Assembly: GCF_964355755.1 (NCBI RefSeq)
Contig: NC_092676.1
Location: 9,716,288 to 9,780,287, forward strand
Length of the DNA stretch: 64,000 nucleotides
Direction of reading: 5' to 3'
Source: Antedon mediterranea
Lineage: Eukaryota > Echinodermata > Crinoidea > Comatulida > Antedonidae
The position numbers were made by a program, and so were the translations under genes. The notes beneath the pieces were generated by a model. It had not been told where the DNA came from. It saw only the letters and a list, made by a program, of their open reading frames with translations, and ran no database searches. Below, one piece after another: positions 46,195 to 57,500 of this stretch (positions are counted from its first letter, which is position 1; each line of letters begins with the position of its first letter).

Positions 46195-47840
46195 CATTTT
46201 GGCCGCCAGTCATTTCGGCCGCCGGTTATGGAATTGCCAAATTCATGAAACCCCAAAAAGGAAAAAATATGTATTGTTCATTTTGGCCGCCGCAATTGTA
46301 ATATTCTTGAATATGTATGACACGCCACGTGTGTTAAAATGTTAATAGTTTACTGATATTGTATTATTAAGCCGAATCGGCGGTCTTCAATTCCAGAAAC
46401 AGCAGCGATATTTCTGGTGTGCACATTGCCATCATTACAGTGAATATTATTTATTAATGATATTTTCAGCAAACATTGCACTCTAGGCCTACATTTATAA
46501 TGTAAGAATGTTTATTAAACCTAATACTTTTTTTTCCTCAATTTATCTTACAGGATGCCAAGAAGTATGTGTTTTTTTTTTAAATAAAGTGGTTTTGGGG
46601 TTTTCGTTTTATTTTGCAAATTGTATTATTTAATTGTCGGAAATTAATTTAGATATTTTATGAATTATTTACCAGTATTAATACTTCATTATTTATAATA
46701 ATATGCAGAAATAAGAAAAGTATAATAATATGCATACGATATAGAATGTACTGTAAATAATAAATCAAAACATTAAAACTAGTGTCTCTTATAAATACTT
46801 GGTATTTATCAGTTACTTGTTGTGAATGGTTATGGTAAGAAACTAGCCTAAATTAAGCATTATACAATCCAACTGTTAGACGCTTTTGGCGGCGGGATTG
46901 CCCGCTTTTCGATACATTAAAAACAATCTCATTTGCCTACTGATACGTAGCCCTATACCAGTTTTACTTTAAAATATATAGCTTTTATTTATATAGAAAA
47001 AACGTCACCATTTACCCTCTTCCATGGATATTTTGACAAACAAAAAACAATGCATCGTGCGTCATCGCATGTTTATTGACATTTAATATGAAGTGTGCAA
47101 AGAGAACCACATTATAATTATATTAAAAAAAGATAGACCTACTTGTCTAGCGCATAGTAACTGTTTAGCTTTGGATTTTTAGCCCGCCTTTAAAAAAAAA
47201 AAAATGTTATGATGAAATGGTTCCGACAATGACAAAGAAAAATCCCATCAGATATGTACGGTTATCGTTATCGGCGGTTTCAAAGATCATTTGTGTGTAC
47301 TAAGGTATTAAAACCAAGGCAATAATGTTTAATGAGCCTTGTAAAACTCATCCTAGGGCATTTTGTTTAGAAATTATGAATAAAACTTCCCTATCGCAAA
47401 ACTATCATTTGTTTTTAATAAGAAAGAGGTGCTGCTGAAGTTTTTTTATGTGCCAGTCAAAAACACTTTTATTCGTATGTTTTACATTTTAGAAACACAT
47501 TTTTACAAAGCACACGCATCTTCGGGACCTGTAAAAATAAAAAATAAATAAACATTTAATCATTATTCATATATTCAGACGGTAAAATAATATAAAAAAT
47601 GTATTTAGCCCATTGCACAACTGATCTCTGATTTAAATGACCATATAGTTCTCTGTGGTATTCCATAGACTTGGTAACATTATTTTTTTCACTGTAATAC
47701 TGTACAGTTATTATTGGCTATTTCAATTTGGCGCGCCATACATGGCGGCCGAAATGATCATGCCATATTTTGTCCTTTTTGGAGTTTCATAAATTTGGTT
47801 GTTCCATAACCGGCGGCCGAAATGATTGGCGGCTGAAATG
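46195..47840. mobile_element. Palindrome-ended element, family D
   Basis: Ends CATTTTGGCCGCCAGTCATT and complement, with about 90 bp of inverted similarity that includes CGGCCGCCGGTTATGGAA. ATGGCGCGCC lies inside the right end (inverted at 47730); the left has the weaker GTATGACACGCC. The centre of about 1.4 kb has no gene I can recognise. Confidence 0.85.
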
Positions 47841-48209
47841 CACTTTGACCTGTATGGATTGGCATACTAGGCCTAGACCGGAAAATTAACTAAACTTTCA
47901 GAAATATTGAATAGTAATTTTAATTAATACGATACTAAAATCGAATTGGTTTATTCATACAAAAACATAGAGATACAGTACAGTATTATTTATTATAGTT
48001 CACTATAATCTCTAAAGTAGGCCTATATGTTATGGTTTATTTTTCACTGCAATGTCTCTTTCTATTCTGAAAAGTGAAAATATGCCTAGGCCTACTTGAG
48101 CTTAGGGCCTTGAGATTTATTTTAACATTTTTAGCGAGCAGTTTGGAAAATTTCTTAATGCAACCAATCTATCTTTATATTTCAGATTCAAATACTGTAA
48201 GTTTGTAAC

Positions 48210-50785
48210 ATGGGTAGAAGAAGAAATAAAAGCAATAAACGTAAACCAAAGCTTACATTTACAGACAGCCCTGAAAGCAATCCAATTAAGGCATTGTGTA
48301 GTCCTGTGTATGGTGCTGACCACCCAGTTGAAGCTGCTAGGATACAAGTTAATGACATTGATAATCCTCCTTGGGTAAGGCTTCTCATTTAGATAAGGTC
48401 ACGTTTTATTTTGGAGTGTAGGTAGTGTGTGAAAATATCAAATTTGGCTATTTTGTAATATGGAGCGAGTATATGTGGGTAGCATAAACTTACCTATGCT
48501 ACACTCACTGTATTCTAAATGACACAGAATAGAAACGATTCAGCACTATAAAAGCAAGCCTATATGCATCAGTTCATAAATCTATTTAATGTACGTGCAT
48601 TGCGTTTGCACAGATTATATTGGGGGTGAGTGGCCGAGCGGTTAAGACAGTGGAACCGTAATCACGTAGCCATAACATCGGCAGGGGTTCGAGGCTCACT
48701 CACTCCATGGTTCTGGTGGTAGAACGAGTCTTCTCGGATAAGGACTATAAACCGTAGGTCCAGTGTACACAACTTGCTCGTGTGCACTTTAAAGAACCTA
48801 GTACATCTTTCGAGACAAGTAGGGGGTTACCCCGGTGTATTAGTACATCACAGCCACTGATCACCAACTGGGCCCTCTGGGAGACCAGTCTTTGACTGAA
48901 GAGGTTACCCAGTATAAATATATCTTTCAATCAATCAATCAGGTGAGTGAATGGCCAAGCGATTAAGGCAGTGAAAACATAATACCTTGCCATATTAATA
49001 TATTATTAGATAATCGTTTAGTTATTAACGAAAGTAAAACTAAAGAAATTATTGTACTTTTTAAGAAAAATAAACTCGTTTAATGTTGACAACACAATAT
49101 TAAGTCTATTTTATAAGTCGGTCATGGAAAGTGTCTTAGTTTATGGTTTTGTCTGATATGGTTCAGTAGTTTTAGAAAATCAGACCTAAAGAATGTTCAA
49201 TGTTTAGTAGATAAGGCGTGCAGAATAACTAAACAGATTATTAGATTTGATGATGTTTGTAACGTCAAAATTTATGATAAGGTCATTGCCATAATGAAAG
49301 ATGAGAGTCATCCACTCTATAGTGATTTTCAATGGTTGAGAACTGGAAGGCGTTTGAAAACGCTTCCTTGATTCTTTTGTTCCGTACTCAATTAAACATT
49401 TTAATAATCGTTGTTAAGTCGTTGAATTTTGTTGCTATGTAATTTTATTGTATTAACCTTTTAACTTTGAGCAATTGTATGTCACATGAATTTCCATATG
49501 GACAAATAAAATGAACTACAGTATGAACTATGAACATCGGTAAGGATTCGAGTCTCACTCGCTCCATAGTTCTGGTGGTAGAACGAGTCTTCTAAACCGT
49601 AGGTCCAGTGTACACAGGCTCATGTCTACTTTAAATAATACATCTTTCGAGACTTAGTATAGACACAGCCACTGTCACACACAGACACTTAACAAACTCA
49701 TCAAGAGTTGGTTGTCAACATATACGGTTTAGGGTCACACTCTATAAGTAAGGTGAAATAAAATTTTACAAAAAGATCATATAATTCGACAAAGTGACGA
49801 ATTAAAAATCCTGTTAATATTTAAATTATAAACCCCATTAAATTAACTGTCCTGATGAGGACAGTAATCGACATTAAAAGAAGATGGTAGTAGAGTAAAC
49901 ACATTTTAACAGTAAGACAGAAATATTATGACCAAATTCTGGTAATCAGAAGTTAAAAATAAACAACATGTACAGGATAAAATACAAGATGATTTTATTT
50001 ATACACAAAATGAGTAATACACATCTCCACTATTATACTAACTACCAGGTTATAATGAAATTGACTAGACTACTGTAGGTACTGTACATTTTACCAAAGA
50101 TTTAGATTATTAATCATGGTTAGTCCAGTTAGTAGAAAATTGTTAAATCCACTTTTAGATATATTTCTGGACATAATTAATGTACCATGTGTGACATTGT
50201 TTTTTTTTCCAATTTTAAATTTCTTTTTGAAATATGCTTTATTTCCAGGTATCTCCCCAGTTTAGCTCACTTCATTTTACTCAGAAAAAGAAATGCAGAA
50301 GAAGAGGAAGAAAAATTGAAACTAGGAATGATGAAACTGTATGCCATAACAAAAAATTGCCAATTGATTCCAACAAATTTGGCAGGCTTCAATTTGAAAA
50401 TGAAGAAGAGGTTTGCATGAGCAAACAGTTTGGAAACAATCATAACATTGGACTAGAATTAACATTCAAGAAACGCTGTCGGAGAAAAACAACAAAAGGC
50501 AATTTATCGGATATAAGTGATGTAGAATTAAGTGATCAAGAAAATGAGGTAGATTATGTATCTAATACAGATTTAGATGATAACTATATCTCAGATTATT
50601 TGAATATTGATTATGACATTTTAAATGGTGAAGACTATACAAAACTAAAAGAAAATCATGAAAAGAAGGTGCTTGCGTATGATACGCCTGAACGAGATTA
50701 TGGAATGCATGTACATATCAGAAGACGACGGGATTTATTACCACCCTTTGCTAGACAGAAATTACTAGATGCTGTGATAAAATAG
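48210..50785 (+). CDS. RHNO1: RHNO1 homologue, 9-1-1 checkpoint-clamp interacting protein
   Basis: Two exons, 48210-48374 and 50249-50785, join in phase 0 to give 233 residues (human about 238). In human cells RHNO1 (RHINO) binds the RAD9-HUS1-RAD1 clamp and supports ATR signalling. Three anchors support the call. The N-terminus is a short basic MGRRRNKSNKRKPK. PWVSPQF at residues 55-60 matches SWVSPDF, the clamp-binding SWV motif, with the intron falling between W and V. Near residues 200-219, DTPERDYGMHVHIRRRRDLL matches the human DTPEDKYG..V.WRRRQHLL. The middle is basic then acidic and unconserved. The gene is head-to-head with FOXM1, as in mammals. An acceptor at 48184-48185 implies an upstream non-coding exon. 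No other family seemed to fit, but similarity outside the motifs is weak. Confidence 0.85.
48625..48942 (+). mobile_element. tRNA-derived SINE with (CAAT)n tail
   Basis: A tRNA-like head (A box GTGGCCGAGCGGTTAAGAC, B box GGGGTTCGAGGC) is followed by a body (GGTTCTGGTGGTAGAACGAG, GGTCCAGTGTACAC) and a TCAATCAATCAATCA tail. It lies in the RHNO1 intron. The acceptor stem is lost, so it is not a tRNA gene. Confidence 0.8.
48943..49740 (+). mobile_element. Second SINE of the same family, split by a LINE
   Basis: Starts GTGAGTGAATGGCCAAGCGA, breaks after about 48993, and resumes at about 49530 (AACATCGGTAAGGATTCGAG), then follows the body of the SINE at 48625. The break contains the LINE fragment 49000-49530. 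Confidence 0.75.
49000..49530 (+). pseudogene. CR1/Rex1-like LINE ORF2 3' fragment
   Basis: Readable, frameshifted sequence: INESKTKEIIVLF, then LVDKACRITKQI, then DESHPLYSDFQWL and TGRRLKT. The SHPL....L.SGRR pattern is typical of the C-terminus of CR1/Rex1-type ORF2 proteins. An AT-rich 3' UTR follows, ending in AATAAAATGAACTA. It is severely 5' truncated. Confidence 0.7.
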
Positions 50786-50944
50786 TTATGAGATTGAGAA
50801 AGACAATGTATGTATGTATTTTATTATTAGTTCTGTTCTAAATTAGTTTGTAATTGTTTATCCTTGGTTTATTATAAAACAAAAGAGTATACTGTAAAAT
50901 GTAATTGGTTTATTTCAATACTCTAATAATATACACAACAGCTA

Positions 50945-52245
50945 TATCAATCAATCAATCAATCGTTTGATTTATATAGCGCCATTCCAACATTCATTGC
51001 TCATGGCGCTGTAAAAAAAAAATATCAGAAAAGGTGAGTTTTGAGTAGTGACTTAAAGTGACTCAATAATGACGTGTGTTTAATGTTCAAGGGTAGGTGG
51101 TTCCAGAGCCTAGGTCCAGCAACACTGAAAGTCCGATCTCCCCAACTATGTTCTCCTTGGAATGTCCAGTAGCACCTGATGACTAGATCTTAGTTCTCGC
51201 TTTCCCTTCCCAGGATCTTAAATTTAACACGTGACTCCATGGGTAGCCAATGTAACTCTTTGAACAATGGTGTGACGTGATCATACTTCTTGGCACACAT
51301 CACCAAGCGAGCTGCCCAATTTTGCACCTTCTGGAGAGTCCGCAACTGCTTCTTTGGCAGACCATACAGCAGGGAATTTCCCTGGCCGACTGGTAACAAA
51401 AGCATGTACAATCTGCTCTGTTGCACAATGGTTCAAGTAACGTCTGATCTTGGCGATGTTACATAAATGGAAAATAGCAGATCGGCAGATTTTGTTATGT
51501 GATTCCATGATCATTTTACAATCAAGTTGTACACCAAGGTTACGAACTTCTGATGATGGATTGACTAGTACGCCACCAATATGTAGGCCACCAAACCGGA
51601 TCTTTTTTCTCTGCTGAATAGAACCAAATGGGATCACCTCGGTCTTTTTATCATTTTAGCTTGAGGAAGTTGGAGCCCATCCATTTCCTAATCTCAGCAG
51701 TGCATGCTTCTAACCGTTTTACGGCGGACAGAAACTTGGTCTGGCAAGGCTTGACAGAAACGTAGATTTGTATATCATCTGCATAGAAATGATGACATAA
51801 TCCGTGTCTTCGTATTATTTCAGCAACTGGGGCAACATAGATGGAAAACAGCTGTGGTCCAAGCAACGAACCTTGTGGGACGCCACATAATAGAGGAAGG
51901 TCATCTAATGAAACATCACCAATGCAGACGGCCTGGGTTCTGTTCCTTAGATATGATGTGAACCAAGACAATGCTTGATCTCTTACCCCAATGTCATGTG
52001 ACAATCTATGAAGAAGCAGTGAGTGATCTACTGTGTCAAAAGCAGCCGATAAGTCTAGTAAAACTAGAATAACAAGTTCTTGATTATCTATTGATGTCAA
52101 AACGTCATTCTGAACACGTAGAAGCGCTGTCTCCACACTGTGGTTAGCTTTGTATGCTGATTGGTAAGCTTCATGGAGGTTGTGATTTGACATGCTTAGA
52201 GAGTCTAACTGCAACAACACGCTATATATATATAATCGCATTCTA
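50945..52245 (-). pseudogene. CR1/L2-like LINE reverse transcriptase, decayed
   Basis: The minus strand encodes most of an RT domain at 52241-51651: LDLSAAFDTVDH, a GVPQGSLLGP block and the catalytic FYADDIQIY. Stops and frameshifts follow at about 51650, after which the reading goes on in other frames (51637-51190: IHVGG-type region, NLGVQLD, then KILGRES). The 3' end at 50945-50975 is a (GATT)n tail, as in L2-like elements. It begins about 20 bases into the RT palm, so it is 5' truncated. It lies immediately after RHNO1 in opposite orientation. Confidence 0.85.
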
Positions 52246-52612
52246 TGCTAAGCTTTGTTCCCACTACGCAGAGACACAGACAATGTATCAACACAAAATG
52301 CTGTAAGAACATAACGTTGCGTGCTACAACTGGGAACAACACCCTTTTCAGCTATTTTGTGTAATGATTCAACTTGTTGTAAGGGGTATGGGGTTTGTAG
52401 GCAAATGATAGTTTCTTTTGTTGCATTGTTTGTGACTTGCAGCAGAATGTTTTCTGGTGGTTTTAGAGACCATACCAACATTTTAACTCTTTTAGCTGTT
52501 TATGCCATTAGCGAGGCTTTTTTGGTAAATCATACACTCCATTTATAGCAGTGTCTGCATCATAAACTACATTGAATTAATAATATATATAAAATGTTAT
52601 TGTAGTAAAACA

Positions 52613-52735
52613 AGGCCAACAGCCATAAGTCGCGTGCTAAAATGCATAGTGATACCGGACCGACAGACAGACCGACCGACCGACTGACATAGTGAACTAT
52701 AGAGTCGCGTCAACGCGACTAAAAAAGTGTAGTAA
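52613..52735. repeat. Short repeat with (ACCG)n core and GTCGCGT ends
   Basis: AAGTCGCGTGCTAAAATGCA at the left, a run of ACCGACAGACCG units, then GTCGCGTCAACGCGACT, which is itself a palindrome. It looks like a small dispersed element. Confidence 0.55.
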
Positions 52736-52739
52736 ATAC

Positions 52740-53390
52740 TGCAATAACTGCAGTATAATATTGTTGACACAATAACTTCATTTTTATCAATGCAATACAT
52801 TAAATACATTACAATAACTGTAATAAGATATATTTGGTGTGTACTACAATAAATAAAAACAAACTGAAGTATTTCTTCTCTCTAATTTTATTGTCAAATA
52901 TTTGTTCCACTTTAAAGAACAAATTTTTACATACATTTTCAAGGATCAATAGTATTAATTTTAATCAAATTGGTAGTACAGTATATAAGATACTCAGTCA
53001 ACAATTGAAAATTAAAAGCCATATTGAATGAAACCTAAATTTCCAGGCTATATTGAACTTAAATGTTAAAAAGAGTTGATGCCCAGTTGAGGGCGAAGTG
53101 TTTTAAATTTGAATGATACTATACAGTAGGAATACTTATGTCAACCTGGAACTAAACTCGGTTGAAAGTAGCTATGGTTGTGTAGTTGCACTATGTCTAC
53201 TTTCAAGAAACTGAATGGAAATGAAAAGACCCAGTGTGCAAGTGTTTGTTGATATTGAACTGATGATCACAGTTATCCATACCAGTACATATAACACGAT
53301 TTGAAGATTGCAGTTGTGTTAGTTCCATTCAGACGAGAAAAGTAGAACATGCTCAATGCAACTAAACTACACTTATGTTGACATTTTTTG
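52740..53390. other. Intergenic stretch, nothing recognised
   Basis: AT-rich sequence between the LINE and the minisatellite; no exon, RNA or palindrome seen. Confidence 0.45.
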
Positions 53391-53393
53391 TGC

Positions 53394-53717
53394 AACTGCA
53401 TTACTTAGCCACAGTTGCATTGCTTTGCCACAGTTGCATTACTTTGCCACAGTTGCATTACTTTGCCACAGTTGCATTGCTTTGCCACAGTTGCATTACT
53501 TAGCCACAGTTGCATTGCTTTGCCACAGTTGCATTGCTTTGCCACAGTTGCATTGCTTTGCCACAGTTGCATTACTTAGCCACAGTTGCATTGCTTTGCC
53601 ACAGTTGCATTGCTTTGCCACAGTTGCATTGCTTTGCCACAGTTGCATTGCTTTGCCACAGTTGCATTGCTTTGCCACAGTTGCATTGCTTTGCCACAGT
53701 TGCATTGCTTTCACAGT
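53394..53717. repeat. 19-bp minisatellite, about 17 copies
   Basis: The unit is GTTGCATTGCTTTGCCACA, with two recurring variants (TTAC for TTGC, and TTAGCC for TTTGCC). Because 19 is not a multiple of 3 and no unit contains a stop, it gives open frames on both strands. Those frames are artefacts of the repeat. Confidence 0.97.
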
Positions 53718-54369
53718 TCCGTGTCAATATTGTAAGCCCTTCTTTATGCTGGTTCTCACTAGGATGCAACGCTGGTCAACTCGCTTGCGTTGCATCCTGG
53801 TTTTAGGTCGGTGTCGGATTGCACATACTGTGCAGCATTAATGGCTTTTCATTTTCAGGATGGCTACACGACTATCGAGTAAAAACTAATTCTGCACATG
53901 CTCAGAAACACATGAGCATGCGTAGAACGATCTTCTTACTCGATTGGCACGTAGTCACCAGCGTGTCATGAAGAGGAAATCTATGTTAAAAAATAGTAAG
54001 TTATAAATACTTAAATTTTAAAATTATAAATAATTAAAAAAAATGTATGAAACTTATAAAAGTAAGCATGTGAATTTTACTACAGTAAATTGAAATAAAT
54101 GTTTCAATTATTTACTGGCATAAATTTTTTCTGTGTACATTTTCAGAAATGTATGTACAGTACTGTATACTGTATATACAATACTACACCACATACCCAA
54201 TTATTGAATTATGTCCCACCACCTTAATACATTACCAACTTCTTCTTTCCCACAATAGATGTTTATTCTATATAACAAGGTTGATAATGATCACAATATT
54301 ACTACTACAGTAATACTCAAATGTTATTTAACTACTTTTTAGAGAGGTCCCAAAGTTGTAAAAGTGAAA
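53718..54369. other. Intergenic region 3' of the DRAM-family gene
   Basis: AT-rich, no gene recognised. A minus-strand AATAAA at 54375-54370 lies about 210 bases beyond the DRAM-family stop and is a plausible poly(A) signal. Confidence 0.45.
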
Positions 54370-54585
54370 TTTATTCATATTAAATTGGTATACAAGGCGC
54401 TCTCCGGATGTAGAAATACTTTGTGCATGATGTACTTCTAAAAAGCAGACTATATTACTGGTTATTTTATAGTGTAAAATGTTTCTTGTCACCGACACGA
54501 TGCAAAACATTTCTTGCAATTTGGAAAGACTTGAGACTTTCACTACACTACAACCACGTTCATCGAACCAGTACTTCATGTGACA

Positions 54586-57500
54586 TTATGAGTACATACC
54601 CGATGTACCACTGCCCATTAGTAGGAAGTACGTTGACGGTTTCAACTGAGCTTCCAGATCAACTTTCTGGAACTCCCGGATAAATGTGAAAAAGAATGAA
54701 AGGAATGCAAAAGCTAGGATCCATTCTGAAACCGTGCTGACAACATGCTCTGTATAACCCTGCAAAATAAAGAAAAACTATCAATAAAAAGTCTGCATCA
54801 TACACATAGATTGTCAACTCCAATGCAATCACAGCTAAATGAGTTGACATACATCACTCACATGACTGCATTGTCCAGTTGACTCTCTAGTAATTTACAG
54901 TAGTACAGTATCTCTACATGGTTTTATCCAAATTAATAAAAATAGTAAATAACAAATAATAAATAAGGTGTTGGCTTTACTCATAGGAGTGATAATCAGA
55001 CAGTGGCACTTTTACTTTTGTAGTAAAGACTTATTTCACATTTTCACCAAAGTTGGTTTGTACTTTTTGTAGTTAGTAGCTTCTTGTTTTTTTGTCTGTA
55101 ACTAGGAAAATTCTATGATACCGTGTATAATAATATATTAAATGTGACCAACTGTATCATAGAAACAATATGTCATTATGATAAAATTATTCATTCTAAA
55201 TTTAAGTTTCAATATTATCATATACAAAGCTATCTTCATTGTTTTCTACTCTTACTCTCTCCACCTTCTATTCACCAGCCGGTGCCTCCTTTGTTTTTTT
55301 TTCAGTCTACTCAGGCAGTGCTTGCTTTATATTCTCTATTGTCTAAGTACTCTAACATGCACTGATGAAGGGCTGTGTTGCCCAAAAGCTCTGCAAAATG
55401 TTTTCTGTGTTAATCGCTTTGATATAGCTTTTTGTTTATTTTATTTTGCATTTCCATTGAGATCCAGTCACTTATACACAGAGTATTTTGATTTATCTTT
55501 ATATCAACTAAATGTGTTCACTTACAGCATGATCTTTATCCCACTTTGTTTTATCAGGCAGGTCAGCATCCCATTTAGCATTAGCGAGTGAAGCAAACAC
55601 CATTGCTATACAAAACAGTTAAGTAGTGTTTAACAAATACATGTACTGTACATTAATGCATATTTATGAGTTGAATGGAGAGAATATTTCATTCATGTAT
55701 TCAAAAAATTAAAACACCCAATCGACTTGAATGGCAAACCGGTTATTTCTGTGCAACTATAGTTGCAATGCAAAATAACGGTTATTTGATTGACAGCTGC
55801 TGACCTTGAGTCAATTACACTACAATAACATTTGAATTGACCACTAGAGCCTAATGCATTTTTGGTAATGCTAACAATTGACCACTGATTTAAATTGTTA
55901 TGTAAAGAACAAAAATTTAGCAGAAAAGTAGATTTTAAATCTATTCTGAAATATACTATTTATTTGGCGCTAAGCACCAGAAACGGACCATTACCATAGG
56001 TGTATGTATATAAACTTTATATAACGCCTAAATAAATATATACTGTATATTCGGTGAATGATGAAAGGTAAAATTTCAACTTGACTTTGCCTCATTGAAA
56101 TATGACCTTTTTCATTCACCTCATGCCATTATTTGTACTTACTATTACACTCATAGACATTCACTAGTTGTATGATAATACCATGGAGCTATAACATTTT
56201 ATAGCTCCATGATAATACACAGTATATATTGTTTATATAGTTCTCATAGTAAATCAAAATGCACTAAAGCTTTGACACAGAGACATTGTGGATGTTTCAA
56301 TCAAAGGTTACTTGAGATAAATGCAGCAAGTGCTATCACAGATAGTATGCCTCGAACTCTGTAAGTTGTTTGTGTACAAAAGTGTGGATGGGTTCGGTAG
56401 GACACTGAAGTTTGTACAAAACAGTAAAGAGTTCCAAGTCCAAAGCAGCCAGTTGCACCTATCAGGTGAACAGTTATAACATTCAGTTCCTTGAAATAAA
56501 ATAAAAATGTAATTATTATAATAATATGCATGATCATCAGGCCAGCTGAAATAAATGATAGGGTTCTCATCATGTTTAATTTAATTGAAGATCGAAGGGG
56601 TTTGTTGTGAACGAAGAATGAAGGGCAATATATATGTTTTAACACTACAGCCAAACCATATTCAGGGGACAATCCAGTTTTGTGCCCCGAGAATTTCCTC
56701 TAAATAACCATATACTGGTGTACAGTACAAATAAAACACAAAGCTTCCTGGTGGATGTGTTCTAGTGTACCCTTAAAGTTTAAAGCATCTGTTCTATTGC
56801 CGTCTGATGGACTTCTTCAGTAGATGCCACCTAATAGATCTTTCTGTGTATCTATTCTAATTCATCCAGTGATCCAGTGATCATCTGTCCTAACTACTGG
56901 AAGATCTGTTGAGAATCTGTTATGGATCCACCTGGTGGACCTTCCTCTTACTCACACAATGAATCTGCTCTTGCAGGTTAAACGTTATAATAGTCACCCA
57001 TATTCTGTTCCAGCCCAACCACAGTGTAATTTAATATGTTCTCAGGTGTACAGTTCTGTTCTCCTTGAGAACATATGTATACTAACCTGAAAGTTTGCAA
57101 CCAGGCTCATTCCTAGAGCGGCACACGAGCCTAGAACGAGTGATAACCTATTCCACCTTCCACCAGAAGGAATAACTGAATCTTTTGTAGTTTCCTCAAC
57201 TTGTTTGTAACGTACATACATAGTAGCAAATGCTGGAATAAATAATTCAATTTACAGCGTGAATTTGTTAAATTGACATTTTTCTTTTTTTTACCCAATA
57301 TAAACCATAAACATAATAAAATGTATTTTAAAATAGTAACCTAAATTACATGTCAACAGTAAAGCCTGTAAACATTAAATAATACATATTTAAAGATGTA
57401 TTGTCCCTTTGACTAATTCCCAACAAATTTTTAAACAAATATTTTGAACAAATTCGGTCATTTTGAAGTATCATAATAGTTATTAACTTTCACCCAAAAT

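Noticed and set aside
48625-48710. Apparent Leu/Ser-type tRNA gene
   Set aside because: It is the head of a SINE with a (CAAT)n tail, and a damaged sister copy lies next to it.
53356-53841. Long open frames on both strands that look like Cys-rich repeat proteins
   Set aside because: They are produced by a 19-bp minisatellite that happens to contain no stop codon.
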